Assembly: GCA_013433145.1 (NCBI GenBank)
Contig: CM024176.1
Location: 7,488,520-7,552,519, forward strand
DNA: 64,000 nt
DNA from: Ascaris suum
Lineage: Eukaryota; Nematoda; Chromadorea; Rhabditida; Ascarididae
Direction of reading: 5' to 3'
The notes under the pieces are model-generated. The model made no database searches, was not told the origin of the DNA, and worked only from the letters and a program-made list of their open reading frames with translations. How positions within the stretch are numbered: the first letter of the stretch is position 1; every line of letters begins with the position of its first letter. Both the position numbers and the translations under genes were made by a program. This document shows, piece by piece, positions 13,301 through 28,300 of the stretch.

Positions 13301-16300
13301 TCGAGAGTCTGTTGTTGATGGTTGTAGAGACTTTACTGCGCAGAGGGAGCATCATTTCAAGCAACGGTTTTGCTAGCAACTGGAAGTTCCATGTTTGTGG
13401 AAGCGAAGTTCGGTCCCTTCCTTCCCCTCATCTGAGCTGTTTGAGCTGATCTCTGAGGGTGCATTCGTGCAGGCCCACCATTAATATCACTTAAATTTGA
13501 GTGAGAGTGATTTTTTTTTGTCGTCGGAACGTTTTGAGCAGATTTTCAATCATCATTCGCTTCCGCAAAACTGCTAGAATGCAGCGGCAGATGCATCGTC
13601 AAGAAACCAGGTGAGATATTGAGGAAGTCGTTCGTTTTTCGAATCCGACTAAATTTTTGGATATTAGCAAAATAGGTCCTTGTGGAATGATCAGCGTGCA
13701 AGCGCGTAACAAATTCAAACACCATGGAGACTTTGATTTGATAGTTTATTTGAATATCAGCCTTAATTCATTAAAAAATTATTACAGAAATTCAAAGATG
13801 AATAAGTTTTAAGCGGCGTTCTGCAAAATAGGTGATCACCGAAGTCACCTTAGTTTCTTTTCGTTTGATGGTATTGCAGGCTTTCAATGACTCATATCAG
13901 TAGTTTTTTGCATCTTTGAGCCAAAATACCGTGAAATAAGCTGATGATAGGGACATAACCACTGCATAGGAGTCCCACGAGCAGACGATAGTATGTGAAA
14001 TTGGTTGTTTCAGAGTCTTTAGTTTTACTCAATTCCAACAAAAAGCATCCTCCGAACGATTCGCAAATTGTTATATGAATGGCTCAGACTGTCAGGCATT
14101 TAGGGTTATTCCAAGGTCGTTGAAAGTATTTCGAATGCCACCAAGTAAGAAATATTTCGTCCCAACACTATTTTTCATTGTGGCATTCCCAAGTGGAAGT
14201 CAGTGGATGGCCGAATACCTAGAGGCGAATGCAAATGAGGTGATGAGTTCAGTGAATTTCGACGAATACCTTGACGCCATGACGTCAGCATGGTACTCCG
14301 AACGCCGCCTCGATCAGGTGAGCTCGTGTTTATGCTCTTTTATATTATCATACAAATGCACATTATCAGAGCGTCGTTCCTCTTAGCATACATATCATTT
14401 TCATGTCACTGGTCCGTCCTGTTGCTTCAACCTGCGGCGCTTAAGAAGCGAGCCCAAACGTTGCACCTTTCTGATTTTTGACTTTTGATGCGAGCTTGCG
14501 GGGTGGTTGGCTGAATTGCGAAAATCGCATATTGTGTCGCCTCCCCCTCTTCTTCCCTCCCTCCACCCCACCACTCGTTTCCCTTGTGTCGCTTTGCATC
14601 GCCTTTCCTAAACGACGGTATCTCTTTTTTGCCGCGCTCATTGTTTGGTCACAGAGAAATCTGTGTTTTGTTCTATTTTGTTATGACGAGCCACATCATT
14701 CACTTCATGTTAGCTACATACCTTACAGCGTATTTTCACCCCATTCAGCGTCAATAACTTCAGAGAGGATATCAGGTGGCTTCGTTCCTAACGACTTTTT
14801 TCGTTTTGCATATTTCAAAGGCGACAAAGACGCCTTAGTGTTCATTTCGTTGAAAGCATGAGGCGATATTTTCAGTATAAGAGAGTTCAAGCGACTCTTA
14901 TCAGCGTGGCAACGAATGACGATCAGAAGCAACTTCTTGAGAAGTATTACAACAGGACATCAGCTCAAGTCGACTGGTGGAAAAGGCACTTCCCGGATAT
15001 CTGTAAGTGCTATAATATAGAAGGAAGAATGGAAGGACAGAGATGAGGGGATGGAACGCGCATATCCATGCTCTGTCCCTCTTCATTGCGTATTCTTGCT
15101 TTTGGCACTGCCTCGTTTTTGAAAATGGGGTGCCAAGGGCGATCAATGCATGGAACCTGAATTGATGGAAACAGTCACATCTTAACTTCCACTATTCAAT
15201 GTTCAGAACCACTGCATCGATTTGGAAAGGTTTGCGGCATGAGTACTCAGCCCCACAAAAATACCCCTTTCTCTGAGCCCTGTCATCTTGCGAACTGTCC
15301 CTCGATTTCTCCTGCTGCCACAAGAACCAAATTCGAGTCGCACTGGAGCAGCAATTTATATCAGAATTATTTCAAGAAAATGTGATTACTTCATCTTGTT
15401 GTTCGATCGGGTGGTAGATTCTCAAAAGGACTGCCCCTTTCACTCCATCGTGCATCCAAGTTAAAAAGTACAAATGCCTTTTGGAATTCGAGAATGGGGT
15501 ATCAAGCAAAGGGATGCCATAAATCGTTGAATCTTCTCCCCGAAAATGATCCCCTGAGCTCGAAAGGGATGTTTAAACAACTGAAATTATACTCATCATG
15601 GGCGGTCTTCGCATATGTGATTTATCGTGCTTCTACGGCTCTCTGCTCCTCGAACGATCTTGTCTATCGGGGTTCGGTTAATGTAGGCAAAGTGTTTTCT
15701 TGGTATTTGCGAGGACGCCGGCACCTTTTGTTGACGCTAAGAATCCACATGTCCACCCGTTATTTTGCATATCGAAATTATCTGCAAAAAGTGCGCGTTG
15801 TGTTGTACTGCAAAAGAAAAATTCCACATTTCTTTATAGAAGGTCACAACACAATTGAAATCGAATATGTTAACTCATTCAGTCGCAGGAAGGAAATCTG
15901 CGGTACACATGTTCCTCGCGCAACCATATCATTTCTACGACTGCTGGATTATGATTTTCCTGGATTTTCCTGGATAATGAACTCGAGTTAGGGTGCACTG
16001 TTTTCCCACCGCAATATTCGGTTGTTTTAGAACGAACCTGAAACCTCTACGCAGTTTCCAATATCTTATTGCTTGTTGCAGAAGACGGTTTGGCTCCGTA
16101 TTAAGCTGTGCTGAGCATCTTCGGTGCTTTAAACTAGCAACTTTCCGATTGTACCCGTGTTCGTAGTTCATTTCCTCAATCAGAGCAAATTTTGACATTT
16201 CGAGGTCTATGCCATGTTGCATACAAAGGATGAATTCTTTGCGGCCTTTTATCGGGTGCTTCGAGTGCTCTTGACCATATTTTCATTCGTTTTCTCTACT

Positions 16301-19300
16301 TCGGCTTGCTATTCTAAGCAAAACATTCGTTTTTATCGTGCAGCCTGTTGGCGAGAATAGGTATATTTCTTATTACATTGCCCTTCAGCTTTAAGCTATT
16401 TGTAGTCTTGAATGCATACCTATACTTCAAAGAAGCAGGCTTCTTTGTCGGACTTTTTTTATACATGAAGAACAGTCTTCGTGTCCTGTTGGACGAGTGT
16501 TTACACCCGATAGTCTGACAACCTGCGATTTAGAACTCCCTGTGATGAGAAGATACTCTACGAATTAAATGTGATAGGTGGAATCCTTTCTAATGAATTG
16601 CATGCCGTCGAAGTGTTACAACAAAAATTTTGCATGGAAAGCTCCCCCATGGCGTTGCATGGTTGTGCAGAAACTGACCACCAGTAAAGGAATTCGGTCA
16701 TTTTTATCACTGCAGAAGCGCCCAATCCAATGATAGGATGATCGGCCAAAATTTTCAATTAGGATTTCGCTTCCTGCCAGGTGTCCTGATTTCTCCTAGA
16801 AACCATTCAATTTGGATGAGCTGCTAGCAAGAAGTTTATGGCGAAAAATTCATGTAATGAATAATATCACTTCCTTGCGTTTATTTACCCGATAATCAGC
16901 AGTATTTTCTGGATGGTTCCTCCCTTCCATCTAAATAATGCTCTCCCCCACATTATCTATTGCCTATAATGCCTTGGAAGAAGAATACGCTCTTATGGGA
17001 TTGAGCGCAGATGTGGTCTCAAACATTTTGTTGTAATTTAGCAACAGAACCGGCTGAGCATGTTTTAATTTGTATTTTCAGGAACTATAGTTTTCAGCAT
17101 ATCTAATGAGAATGTCTTGCAGCGAGAGTATTCTATGACAATTTTGCGCCGGGTCCATTTGATATAGAGTATTGGCCGGATCGCCTACCACAAGGCTATT
17201 TAAAACCACTCCAATATAACATCCGAGTGACGCCTTATTTCCCTGGTTCTGCGAAATATCCGTGGTATAAAAATCTCACATTCGAGAGCTCTGTTGATGT
17301 GAGTTTTTTTTCATACTGTAGGCTGCTATGCGAGAATTGTCAAGGGAACGGATCTCAGTGGATGGCATTGAAGAAAAGTTCTTCACATTTCGATGATCCC
17401 TACAGTCGGTCAGTTAAGATCAAATACCTTGACAGTCTTCACATTGTCACGCCTGTAATCTGCCAGACAAGTAAAGCACCATGAGGCTTTTGATAGTGCC
17501 GGGACAAAACGAACCAGACTGAGGGATTAGGGAAGGGAGGAGGTGAAATCAACATCGTCTTGCATTTCCATCCTGCACGCGTCAAATAATTCATCTCATC
17601 TGCGTCGATCTGTTGGCTTTATGAAACGTTTAATATTCCAGCTCCTGCTAAATCGGTCTGAAGTAAGCAAATGCTGGGAGCTCCGTATTGTGTAAGTGGT
17701 CCATTTAGCTAGCTGTCGCAAAATGCATTCCCTTTATAGGCTAACTTTTGACTGCTTTAATAGTTGATGGATCAGCGTGAATTTTAATGTGAGGGATGTA
17801 ATCCCTATGGTGGGAAATCGAGAAATGAGAACCCTTGAGGAGATTGCTTTCACGAAGTATTTCATGATGAATCAGATGCGAGGAAATGCCGCTATAAGTC
17901 AGACATCGATTATTTTAAATGCGATACATAGGTGAACAATAATTCTGCTAATATCACTCTAGAACACAGAGATGTCCTATACATGCGACATATGCAAATA
18001 TCACAATACAGGCATGTGTCCTGGGATAGTACTGACGTGCCAAATCAAACAGTATAAGAACTTTAGTGCTATTCAGGGGATTATTCGCTTACTTCATCGA
18101 CCACAAAGAGATGATGGAGTAAGTGGATAAGCTTCATTAAACATTATGTTGAAAGTGTCTCTATCTTTAAAGAAACGAAACATGAAGTGGATAGCAGTTA
18201 GTTGATTACGTAATGTCCTCATCGCAATATTGGAGAGCATTAGAGAATGCTTCGAGGATATATAAGCGAAGTAATGCTTGAATCATGGAAATATAATCAT
18301 GATGGAACATTGCTGTATTGTTAGCTGAAAAAGTGCATTTCTACTCAATTTTTTCCTACTGCCCGGTAATATCAGCTGTCATTTTCCAGATTGATTTCAC
18401 GGTTATCAGCACTCCAACAGAGCTGAAATTGAATGCGCATCGCATGGTAATCGACGCGGACGATATCGTTCTCATACGACGCTCCGACAACACCACTTAC
18501 AAATTCACATCTATTCAAAAGATTTTCACCTCAGGTCTTTTTCAGTGATGTTTGTATAATCGAGCGTATTTTGATTGACTTAATGCTGATTCTTGCGTAT
18601 GCTATTGATATTTATTAATTTCCGTGTATTTCTTGAGCAAATGTATAGAGGGTTTGAACGTAATGCATGAAGTGGAAAACCTCTCCCATATGTTGCACAA
18701 AATCGTTTTCTCTACTGGCAGAATAGCCTGAACCGTGAAATTAATAAATAACGCGGTATGCCTCTACAAAAGCAAAAAATTTTTTACGTATCGATAGGCT
18801 TGAGCACTCGACCAATTGCAATCCCGAAGATTTCCCCCACAAACAGATTCAATTATTTGAAAGTAAGTGTAATTTCATTCATCAGATTAAAACTTCTGCA
18901 GTTGATGAAATCTCCTTCGATCATCCGATGGAATAAATCAGTATTTAGATAAATTCAAATTCGGTTCAAATATATTGGGGAAATTTTTTTTTTTGAAGGT
19001 TTTCGATGTTGCTAGGAAATTTTTACTCGCTCTAAAGGGAATATTTTATGCGGCAGTAATGCACTATTTTAGATGAAACTCATTCAGTGAAAAGACATTC
19101 GCATATTGCGTATATTTTATGCACAAGTGCGCCTCAATTCGCTATTATTCGTGTGAAGATGTTCGTTGCGATTTAGATATTCGTAATGCAAAAGTGCATT
19201 TAGTATCTTCGCTAGTCGTGTTCGCTAGAATAACATTTCTTTAAAGACCAAACAAATGTCAGCACGATAAAATCTGTACTTATAAGCAAAAATAAAATCT

Positions 19301-22300
19301 GCACTTATATGCAAAATTTGCGCTTCATTATTCCCTCTACCCCTCGCTCTCCCTTCATCCTGCGTTGACGGTATGATTGGTGGGAAAGGAGACTCACAGG
19401 GAGCATGAAAACTAATTTAGGTGGGGAGCAAATAAACCGACAGCAATAATTTTGTTAATCGAGATCGTGGACGAACTATTTATCTCGTTCGAGAGGTCAT
19501 CCTTCAAAGATCTTGCCGGGTTATAGCGACCTTTCATTACGTCTTAGCTAACACACTTACTGCTTTGCCTACTTACGTTATGCATTTCAGCTTTTCTCAT
19601 AATTCCATTGCCAACCAATCTAGTGATGAGTGCAAATACGAATTGGACGTTGTCGATAAAATATACTGGATTCATTTCTGGTTTACCAACATATGGTGTC
19701 TACCTTAATACAAATTTCTTCGAATTCAACGGTAAAATGGCGTAAGTTTCTTTTTTCTCCCACATGACAGCAATTTCTACTCAATTAAATAGTGAGGGAA
19801 TGTGCAAATGTGTGATATGGGGACTTAAAAATATTTCTGAGGGAATTCATTCACGGTGGCAGCTAATTGCTGTTAAGGATAGTTCCCTCGAATAGGACAT
19901 AATTTCCGTATAAGAAATCTCTGAACGTCTCATTCTCAGCTATTGGACTGCTACCGTACTAGAATCTCAAGGGAGTTCTTTAGACATCGCGTAACGCTGC
20001 GATCATGACGCATCACTATTAATGAATAGACGAATGAACTTTGCTCCATCGCTTGATTTTTGCTTAGTTTTTAGGTACATATTTTCGACGTTCTTTGAGA
20101 AAGGTTCAAGTGCACGCTCTCTTATTCCATGCTTCGATGAGCCTAGTTACAAAGCAAAGTGGCAGGTAACGATCGACTATCCAGCAGACATGATCGTACT
20201 CGGAAACATGCCTGACGAGGGCTTCACCGTAATGAAGGATGGTTGGTCACCATGAATTGCGAATCTGAAAGATTCTTTAGAATCTGTTATTTTATCCGGT
20301 TTCTCACATCCGAGGAATGTCAAAAGCCTCAAGGATGCGGTTTCATTCAAACAGCTTGATTTTAAGGCTTGATTGAATTTCTTCGTTATTAAACGTAATA
20401 AATATTTATAATTTATTATACCACTGACGAAATAGTGCTCAGGAATATGATGTCAAACTTTTCGAACATTTCCTCATTTCTATATACACCAATATCTATC
20501 AAAATTTCCTCTATTTTCTTTGCAGATTTGTTCGGATGTTTCCATTTGGTTGCTGTCAACAAAAACCGTAAATGGTGACAACCCAAATGCCGCTTTGATT
20601 ATTTTCAATTACACCCGTTCAAGTGACTCATGACAACATTTTCACTAGAAATAAGGTGTTACCATCATCTGGCAATTGCCATCCAACGAATTCCCATGTT
20701 TTTCAATGCAGCATATACAGAGAGACACCGAGGCGCAACTCGAAGAAAATGCACGCAATGGGAGGGTAGAAAAAGAAAGGCGCAAAGAAGACACCATCAG
20801 GAACAAAAACAAGTATCATAGATCCTCTCACATTGGCAAATTGATTTCTCGAGCTTAGCAACGCCCTAGATGTACCACCAGCAAAACCTCTGGATATCTT
20901 TTTTCACCAGTTTTCGAACCAGGTGAAATTATGCTTGCACTGGGGCACTTTGTTTGTTTTTTCTCCCGCATCATCATTTCCAAAGAGATCATCCGCCACG
21001 AGTGTGAGTTATGTGTAGATGCCAGATTTGAAGAATTGAGTTGATCACCTGCATGTTCAAGTCGATCCCAATTTGAATTTGACCAGCAGGCGGTCCTGTT
21101 AATAAAAAGTTGTATCTACAGGATGGGCAACAACCAGCTTTCCACCAACGCCACCAATGTCGAGCTATTTATTTGCTCTGGCTGTGGGACATTTCGCTTC
21201 ACTGGAAACCGTCTCCAAGACCGGGGTGCTTGTACGAGCTTGGGCATGGACAGGCATGGAGAAGTACACCGAGTTTGCACTCAAAGTATGAGCAATTTAA
21301 AAATGTTACACCTTTTTTTCTGTCTTGTTGTCGTCTTCTGTAGGAAGTTCTGAGAGTTTTCGGAATGAAAATGTGATCAACTTTATTTTATCGAATAGCG
21401 TTTTTATTCGAAGAATTGTTGTCAATTACTTCTCAGTTCTTTTCTGCCAATCCTGCGAAAGGGAGTTAATTCCTCTTGCCTAGAGGCCTGACAGCTGTGA
21501 CTGAAGAAAGAGCAGAGTTCTATCTTGAGGCTTTCACTATCACCGAGCTCACTGTTTCCCAAATGACAGACGAGAGACCTCAGAAAGTGGTACTCCAAGA
21601 GAATCAAATCCTTGCCGATGAAATTTCTCAGCGAAGATTCAACTGCGCAACACGTAGCGGGAAAACGAAATTTACCTTTGCTCTTGCTTAGTACCTGCTC
21701 GTTTCCCTTCTCTTCCCTTCCTTCTTACTTCCTTCCATCCTTCATCCTTCCCTTCTGCACAGTTCTCTTTTTACTGAAATTTTCCATCAACCTCGCTTCC
21801 CTCCCGCCAGCTGTTCACTTGCTCCTCATGGGTCTTCGTGGACATATGCAATTCACCACCCAACCCCTGACCATATCGTTTCAGTGACAAAGCATACGAA
21901 TCACACATTAATCAGCGATCTGTAAACAAAGTCTCGTCATTTCGATAAATAACGGAGCATAACAAAACGTGGTTAGAGAAAAAGTACACCTGTTAGGTGG
22001 TCGTTTGTTGTGAAAGCGATCTGCTGGCGACGGCATTTCTTTATTTATCGCCACTGAATTCGAATATGCGTTCAAATTTAAAATTCATCTTTAACTTCGC
22101 TATGCATTTTTGAAATGAGGGGCCTTCGTTTCGACGTCCAACTAATTCTCCTTTGCTCCAAACCAATTCGTTCTTTCTGAAGCATCCATTTTTAAAGAGA
22201 CGAATATCAGTATTCCGCGTTCCTTATTAGATTTCAGCTACCGCAAACAAATTTGTAATGTGTTCTACATCTTGATCTCCGTTTAGAGCGGCTGTCACTC

Positions 22301-25300
22301 ATAGTATAGTAATTATGGGAGCAAGTAATTGCTGAAGTAACTATAGGTAGAAACATTTTCAAAAGCGAAATTTTCAGACTGTTGTTGGCACTGTTGATTT
22401 CATGGCGACTTACTTTAATTACTCGTTCATGATGCCAAAACTCGGTAAGTCGTTTCTATTTATCTTTGTTTTTATTTGTGCAGAGATTTATTGAAAGAAA
22501 TATACTCTTTGAATCCACATTTGATAAAAGCTTTCACGTTTTTTTAAATGCTCATTTATGATTGAGGACAACTTATGAGGGATACGTAGTCTTCTTTTTT
22601 ACCTTTAGAGAGTGCAGTCATCCATCAGCATCTCCCTCGTCTAGTTTGTCAAACACTGTGCTGATAACGTGTCTAAACTTTACAGGACGGAGAGAGAGAA
22701 AGAGAGAAGGCAACTGGGTAAAAGATAATGATGGATACTTCCTTTTGATCCTATCAGAGATAATTGTACAAGAAGCTTTATGTTCATCATTATTAGTTAA
22801 GATGCCCTCGCATTGCCACAGTACAATTCGCAGAGAGGTGCCGAGGAACACTGGGGAGTGATGCATATTCAATATGAGAGAGAGCTAGCTGATCCTCAAT
22901 ATACAACAGCATGGCTGTATTTCCTTGTTGCGAGCTATTGCGCACATGAAACTGTTCATCAGGTGTGTTGATTGATGTCGTTAATTATATTTAAAGGATC
23001 TTATCATCTTGCAAGAAATTTCATTTTCTCACAACACATTGATCGTTGTCGTTGATAAAAGAAGGGAAATGGCGCAATTACCTATCTTTGATATCACGCG
23101 AATGAGAATAAGATGTTTTCCTACTTACACGGCGGAAGAAGTTTTTGTGATTTTCGGACCTATGTAACAAGATCGTCGCAACTTTTCAACCGCGTTGTCA
23201 TCATTCTGCAGGTTTTCCAACATAATTGGTTTAAACCGCTCTAAGTGGAAATTATCGCCGTCTATTGGATCTGTTTTGTGAGTTCGATGCAATTCTTTCT
23301 AACAATAACGACAGTACTCTTTACTAGTTCACGGCACAGGTGAAACAAAACGCTTCATCTGCATAGTCACCCAGGCTGTTCAGATGAGTTGGCTGAAGCA
23401 TGGTGCAGCTTAGCACTCAAGCTGCTGTAGTAGTCATTAATAGAAGCCATGATGCTCCAAGGACATAGTTTGGCAAACACAGTTCCGTCAAAAGACAACA
23501 ATACAACGCCATAATTTAAAGCCCGTTGCTAAATCTAAAAATCGCATAGAGTGTGCCAATGTCTTCACATGCTTTAGTGAAACTGGCCTTGATCTAGCGA
23601 CAGTGCAACCTAAATTATTTCAAACAGCTGCAGCAATCAATGTCTGTGGGAAAGTTCATCATGGTTATTACTTCAAAATAAAAAGCAGATAAAACAGCGC
23701 CCAAGTTTCGACTCATTATGTATTATAGATAATTTGTGTTTGCAAAGAGTACATGGCGAGGTTTCATAGAGTTCGGAAACTACCGGGTCAGAACAGCGAA
23801 GTTTCATGGATATAGTAACGCCTATGGTGAATTGCTGTATCAAACCTCAAAGACCCGATAGCTGTAGAAAGAGTAAATGTGCATAGAATTTGAAACCTAT
23901 TTTTGGAAGCAATCTGTTGCATTTTGCAGCGACCGGATGGCAAAAACAAAAAAAAAAAGCATTTTTCGATAGGTGATTTATATGAGAGGCCAGTTGAAAT
24001 ATGATAATATCACTTCACACTTATTGTCGGCATTTCGTGAAAGTGCTTGGTGTGCCTCTGGAATGCAGATTTCCACTGAATGTTCTTTCCGCGGAAGATC
24101 TAATATTTGTTGAGCATCATACGAGCATCACTTTCACAATGTTTTATGACAGCATGGATAGCTGATTGAAGGATGTTTTTTATTCATTCGTTTACCTCAA
24201 TAAAATTTCTGCTTAAATACTATCGAAGCAGAATTTGCCGTTAATGTTCTGTACTATCGGTGTCAAACACTAATTAACATTGCAAGATTGTCATGTGTTG
24301 CTCTCTCCTCTTATCATTTAATTTTAGTGGTTCGGCAATCTTGTGACGACTGAATTCTTCAACAGAATGTTTCTCAACGAGGCAATGGCACAATATTGGG
24401 AGACCAATGGCATTATGTACGCATTTCCTGAACAAGCGAGAATGGGCGTAAGTCATGATATTTCTACGGAACTTCTTATGGATTTCCATAATTTCAAATA
24501 AGCACATGTTTTTTCAGATGCATACTCCTTCGCACATAGATTCTCTTGAATATAAACGGGAAACATTCAGAAATTATATACTATTAAAGAAAATTGAGTC
24601 AAGAATTTATATATTGAGCGGTCGTGTTGTTTCATTTCGTTAAAACGCAAGAATCTCAATCATCCAGAGTCTTTCACACAGTGCACATCGACCGTTTTTT
24701 TTACAGCATCCAATAGAAAAGAATTTGCTCGATGTGAGCTATCATATTTTTGCAGATTTTGCTGATTTATAATTGTTTATTCACAATTCATTCGAAAATT
24801 TATGCGAATTTGTTTAAACCGAGCAACAATCCATTGTGCTATCATCCATAAAACATTCTGGAGGTAGTGCAGTCTTTACTTTTCACGAATCATCCACAAC
24901 TGCAAAACAAACGAAAGTATATCGTTTTTGCGTTCTGCTTATCTCATCTACAATTTTAATGCCAAAATGATATGTCAGATTTTCTGAACGTTTGTGCACT
25001 TTTTGTATAAAACATTCATACCTATGTATGCCGAATGCTGTAAAGTGGACAACCGATTCGTGTAAAATGCACGCACATTTTTGCACACTTAACTATCATC
25101 ACCTGCGTTGGAATTTGCTGGACCAACATAGAAGGTCATGGGATAGAAGGTCAAGCTGTTATGTGGATTATGTCTCAAACCTTGACTCTAGCTTCACTGA
25201 TTCCCGACTTCGTACAATCAGAAAACACTTAGGAGACATATACATATATAAACATGGACGTTATGCACCTTCCACAGTCAGGCTGATCAAAGCGCATGAA

Positions 25301-28300
25301 AAAGAGACAGGAAACACGGATCCATTCATCCTAAGTGTATTGCAGAAATTTGAACGTTTCCGGAAAGGGCTAGACGGATTCGAAGTCGATTCGTCACCAC
25401 TTACGTCTAAGCCTGTTGTTCCAGATCGTCCAAAATATTCGACCGGTATCATATATGATAAGGTAAATCGTGATTTTCACTTATTTCATCAAAAAAATCT
25501 CTCGTAAATGACGCACTCTGAGCTTCATAGGAGTTATTGAAACATGCGACGCGTTTTGGAGAGCTTTCCTGCTTTGTATTGCATCGTTAGCGATCTCTGC
25601 TAGCTCTCGCCATCCAAATTCTGTTAAAATTACCCACACGGGCAACTGAATCGGGAATGTTGCCTAACTTCGAATGCTGACCCTCATTGATGAGTTGCGG
25701 GAGTGAGTGGTAGATAACGGAACTGTGCTCAATGCACTCTTTGACGAATTCCGTTTGGTGATAGCACCTCAGTATTTGATTGGTGCTGTTCTCCGCCATT
25801 TCAGCTATCAGCCGCTTATCTCCTTCTGCATTCAAGAAGTTCAGTATGCATTACCGGCCTGAAGTAGCTGCATCTTTCTTACCAGTTTTCCTGCATCCTT
25901 CGTTTGAATTCCGAGAACTCTTTGTATTTGTGTATTTGACGACGATATTTTATGAAATCATTTTTTGCCGTCTTCATCAAAAATTTTGTTTCTTGCGAAC
26001 ATTTGATGAATACACAACCGAAATCATACACGAATTATCGCTCCACAATTCGCAGTGTGTGCAACGTGTTGGAGAAAGTTAATTTTTTTAGCATGAGAAC
26101 TTTTTTGACGTTTGAAAGCGCCCTACAAACCGCTATCGGGTACTCAGCAAATAAAGGAACTGCCTTGCTGAGAACGCAGTTCAGTCTTTACAGGTTGGAT
26201 GCCTCCGAACTCTTTGAATTAACCTTTTACATAACCTTCCAACTTCCCGCTTTTTCGAAATCCATTCACAGCTTGGCGGAAGCCATTGTCTATCGTAATA
26301 GATGTGCCCAGTGACATCACAGTTTTGCAATAAAATTGCTGAACTTTAGGGGGCCACACTGCTTCATATGCTCAGCAACACTGTTTCTCCGGAAGTTCTA
26401 CAGCTTGGATTACAGAGCTACTTGAAACGGTATCAATATTCGAACACTGTTGACGCGGATTTGTGGAGAGAGATAACTGATGTTAGTTATTTCATTGGCA
26501 TTCTCAAATTTCTTTAGCTGAACTTCATAGAAAAGAACTTTGCATATGTCATCAGAGAAGTGAAGGGCAGCAGAATAGCAACGGTCTCTTGTGAAGAGAA
26601 ATTGTGATGTGAATTATTATTGCCCTACTTGAACTCATTACCACGATTTGTGGACCTGATGCGGTAGCATATGTGGTCACTGCGCGGATTTTATTTTGGA
26701 GTCTTCAATTTCTGAGAAGGAGATAAAGGGACATGCGAGATTCCGTCGCTGGCTGGAGGGGTTGGTTAATAGCGTCTGTGGTCGCAAGGACTTTGTCAAT
26801 ATTTGCCACCTGAGGCTATCTAAACTGAAGTTAGGAAGTGAATCACGTACGTCTACATGCTTCCTTTCTTCTATCTGGAGTAGCGTAATTATTTTCACTT
26901 CTACGTGTGGTTCAAAATTATACTCAGTTTGTACTAGCATTAACAATATCTTTGTCTATGATGTTCGATAACATCAGAATTTTCAGGTGGCTAGCTTACT
27001 TGAAGTAGAAGGATGAGGAAAGATTTCTGAAATAAGGTAGTTGAAGACTTTGCTGATTTCTCCTTCATGAGAGTCAGTGAAATTGTTTACAGGCATCTGC
27101 TAGTAAGGGACTTACTGATTGGAATGATCGACCGCTCAATGTGTCAGAATTGATGGATCCATGGATTTATCAGGTTGGTTTTGCTCATAGGGTCCTTCCT
27201 ATCGTGCAAAGAATGCAACATTCCACCCAGAGCAAATTCCATATTTGAAGATTTTTTCGAAAATCATTTCAATAACTAACGCGTCGCCGAAATTTAGACA
27301 TTTAGACATTTAGACTTTGTTAAATTTGTATGTCTGATCTATAAAAAGATCCTTGGTAAGTGTATAGAGCAAGCGAAGAAGTGAACCACTCGTCCTTTCG
27401 ACCGGTCAGTTGGTCAGGAATGGTTGCGCTTTCAATTCTCATTTATTTTCAAAAGTGCTGTCAAGTTGAACATCTTTCGATTATTGTGAAATCTACTCTC
27501 CGAATTATTACTCGATTGGCAAACCGTATTCGTGTGGTAATTAACAACGGTGAGACCATCTTATCCCACGGATATTGGTTTGCGGCCAAAATAGTGCGAC
27601 CAAGTTAACTAACAAAATTCATGCCGTCTATAGCGACCTACGGTTCTCATCTCCAAACTCGATCCCTCGTGGCAATGAATTATGTTTTTTACTAAATAAC
27701 AGCTGAAAATCTATTTGTTAATGCACAATGCAAATCGCTTCATGCAGTTAAACTTGTTCACTGCTAAACTTGAGATGTAGAAAAGTGAAATCGCTAGTGT
27801 AGCTATCCCACAAAGTCCGCAACATCCTCCTATTTCATTTGTACGGAAAACTGCAATCATTCCAACTGACAACGTGGCGTAAATGTTGCAATTCCTTTTT
27901 CCGAGGTGGAATACGCTTCTGTGCACATTAAATGAACAAACTTGGTCGTTTTTGACAGTTCAAATAGTACATTGTGCTCAGTGCGGTGAACAATTGCTTT
28001 ACGAATTCAGGCCACATATCCGGTGCTAAAAGTTGTTTACGATGGCGCGTTTGTTACCTACTCACAGGAGCCGTTCATTCTGAACGCAACCTCCGTTCTC
28101 GGTCCCGCTCCATACAATTACCAGTGGATAATACCGGTGTTTTCACAAACTGCCAGCGGTATGCTCTCTTCTTCATCGGTTTTCTTCATTGTTAATTAGT
28201 GGACAATTCTGAATGTGTATCTAGCTTTCTTCTCCATTCCCACACCATCAATTTCTGCAAAAATACTCAGGGATGAGAATAAAAGTCCTAAAGTCCCCAT

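Noticed and set aside
15494..15991. Long open frame between the two domains, with a signal-like start at 15569
   Set aside because: The peptide is only weakly signal-like, and no donor clearly links it to A17. It is kept only as the alternative to the fusion model.
24992..25507. Open frame of 171 residues
   Set aside because: Only 25346-25462 is M1 sequence and fits the phases of its neighbours. The upstream part is Cys/His-rich by chance and has no family match.
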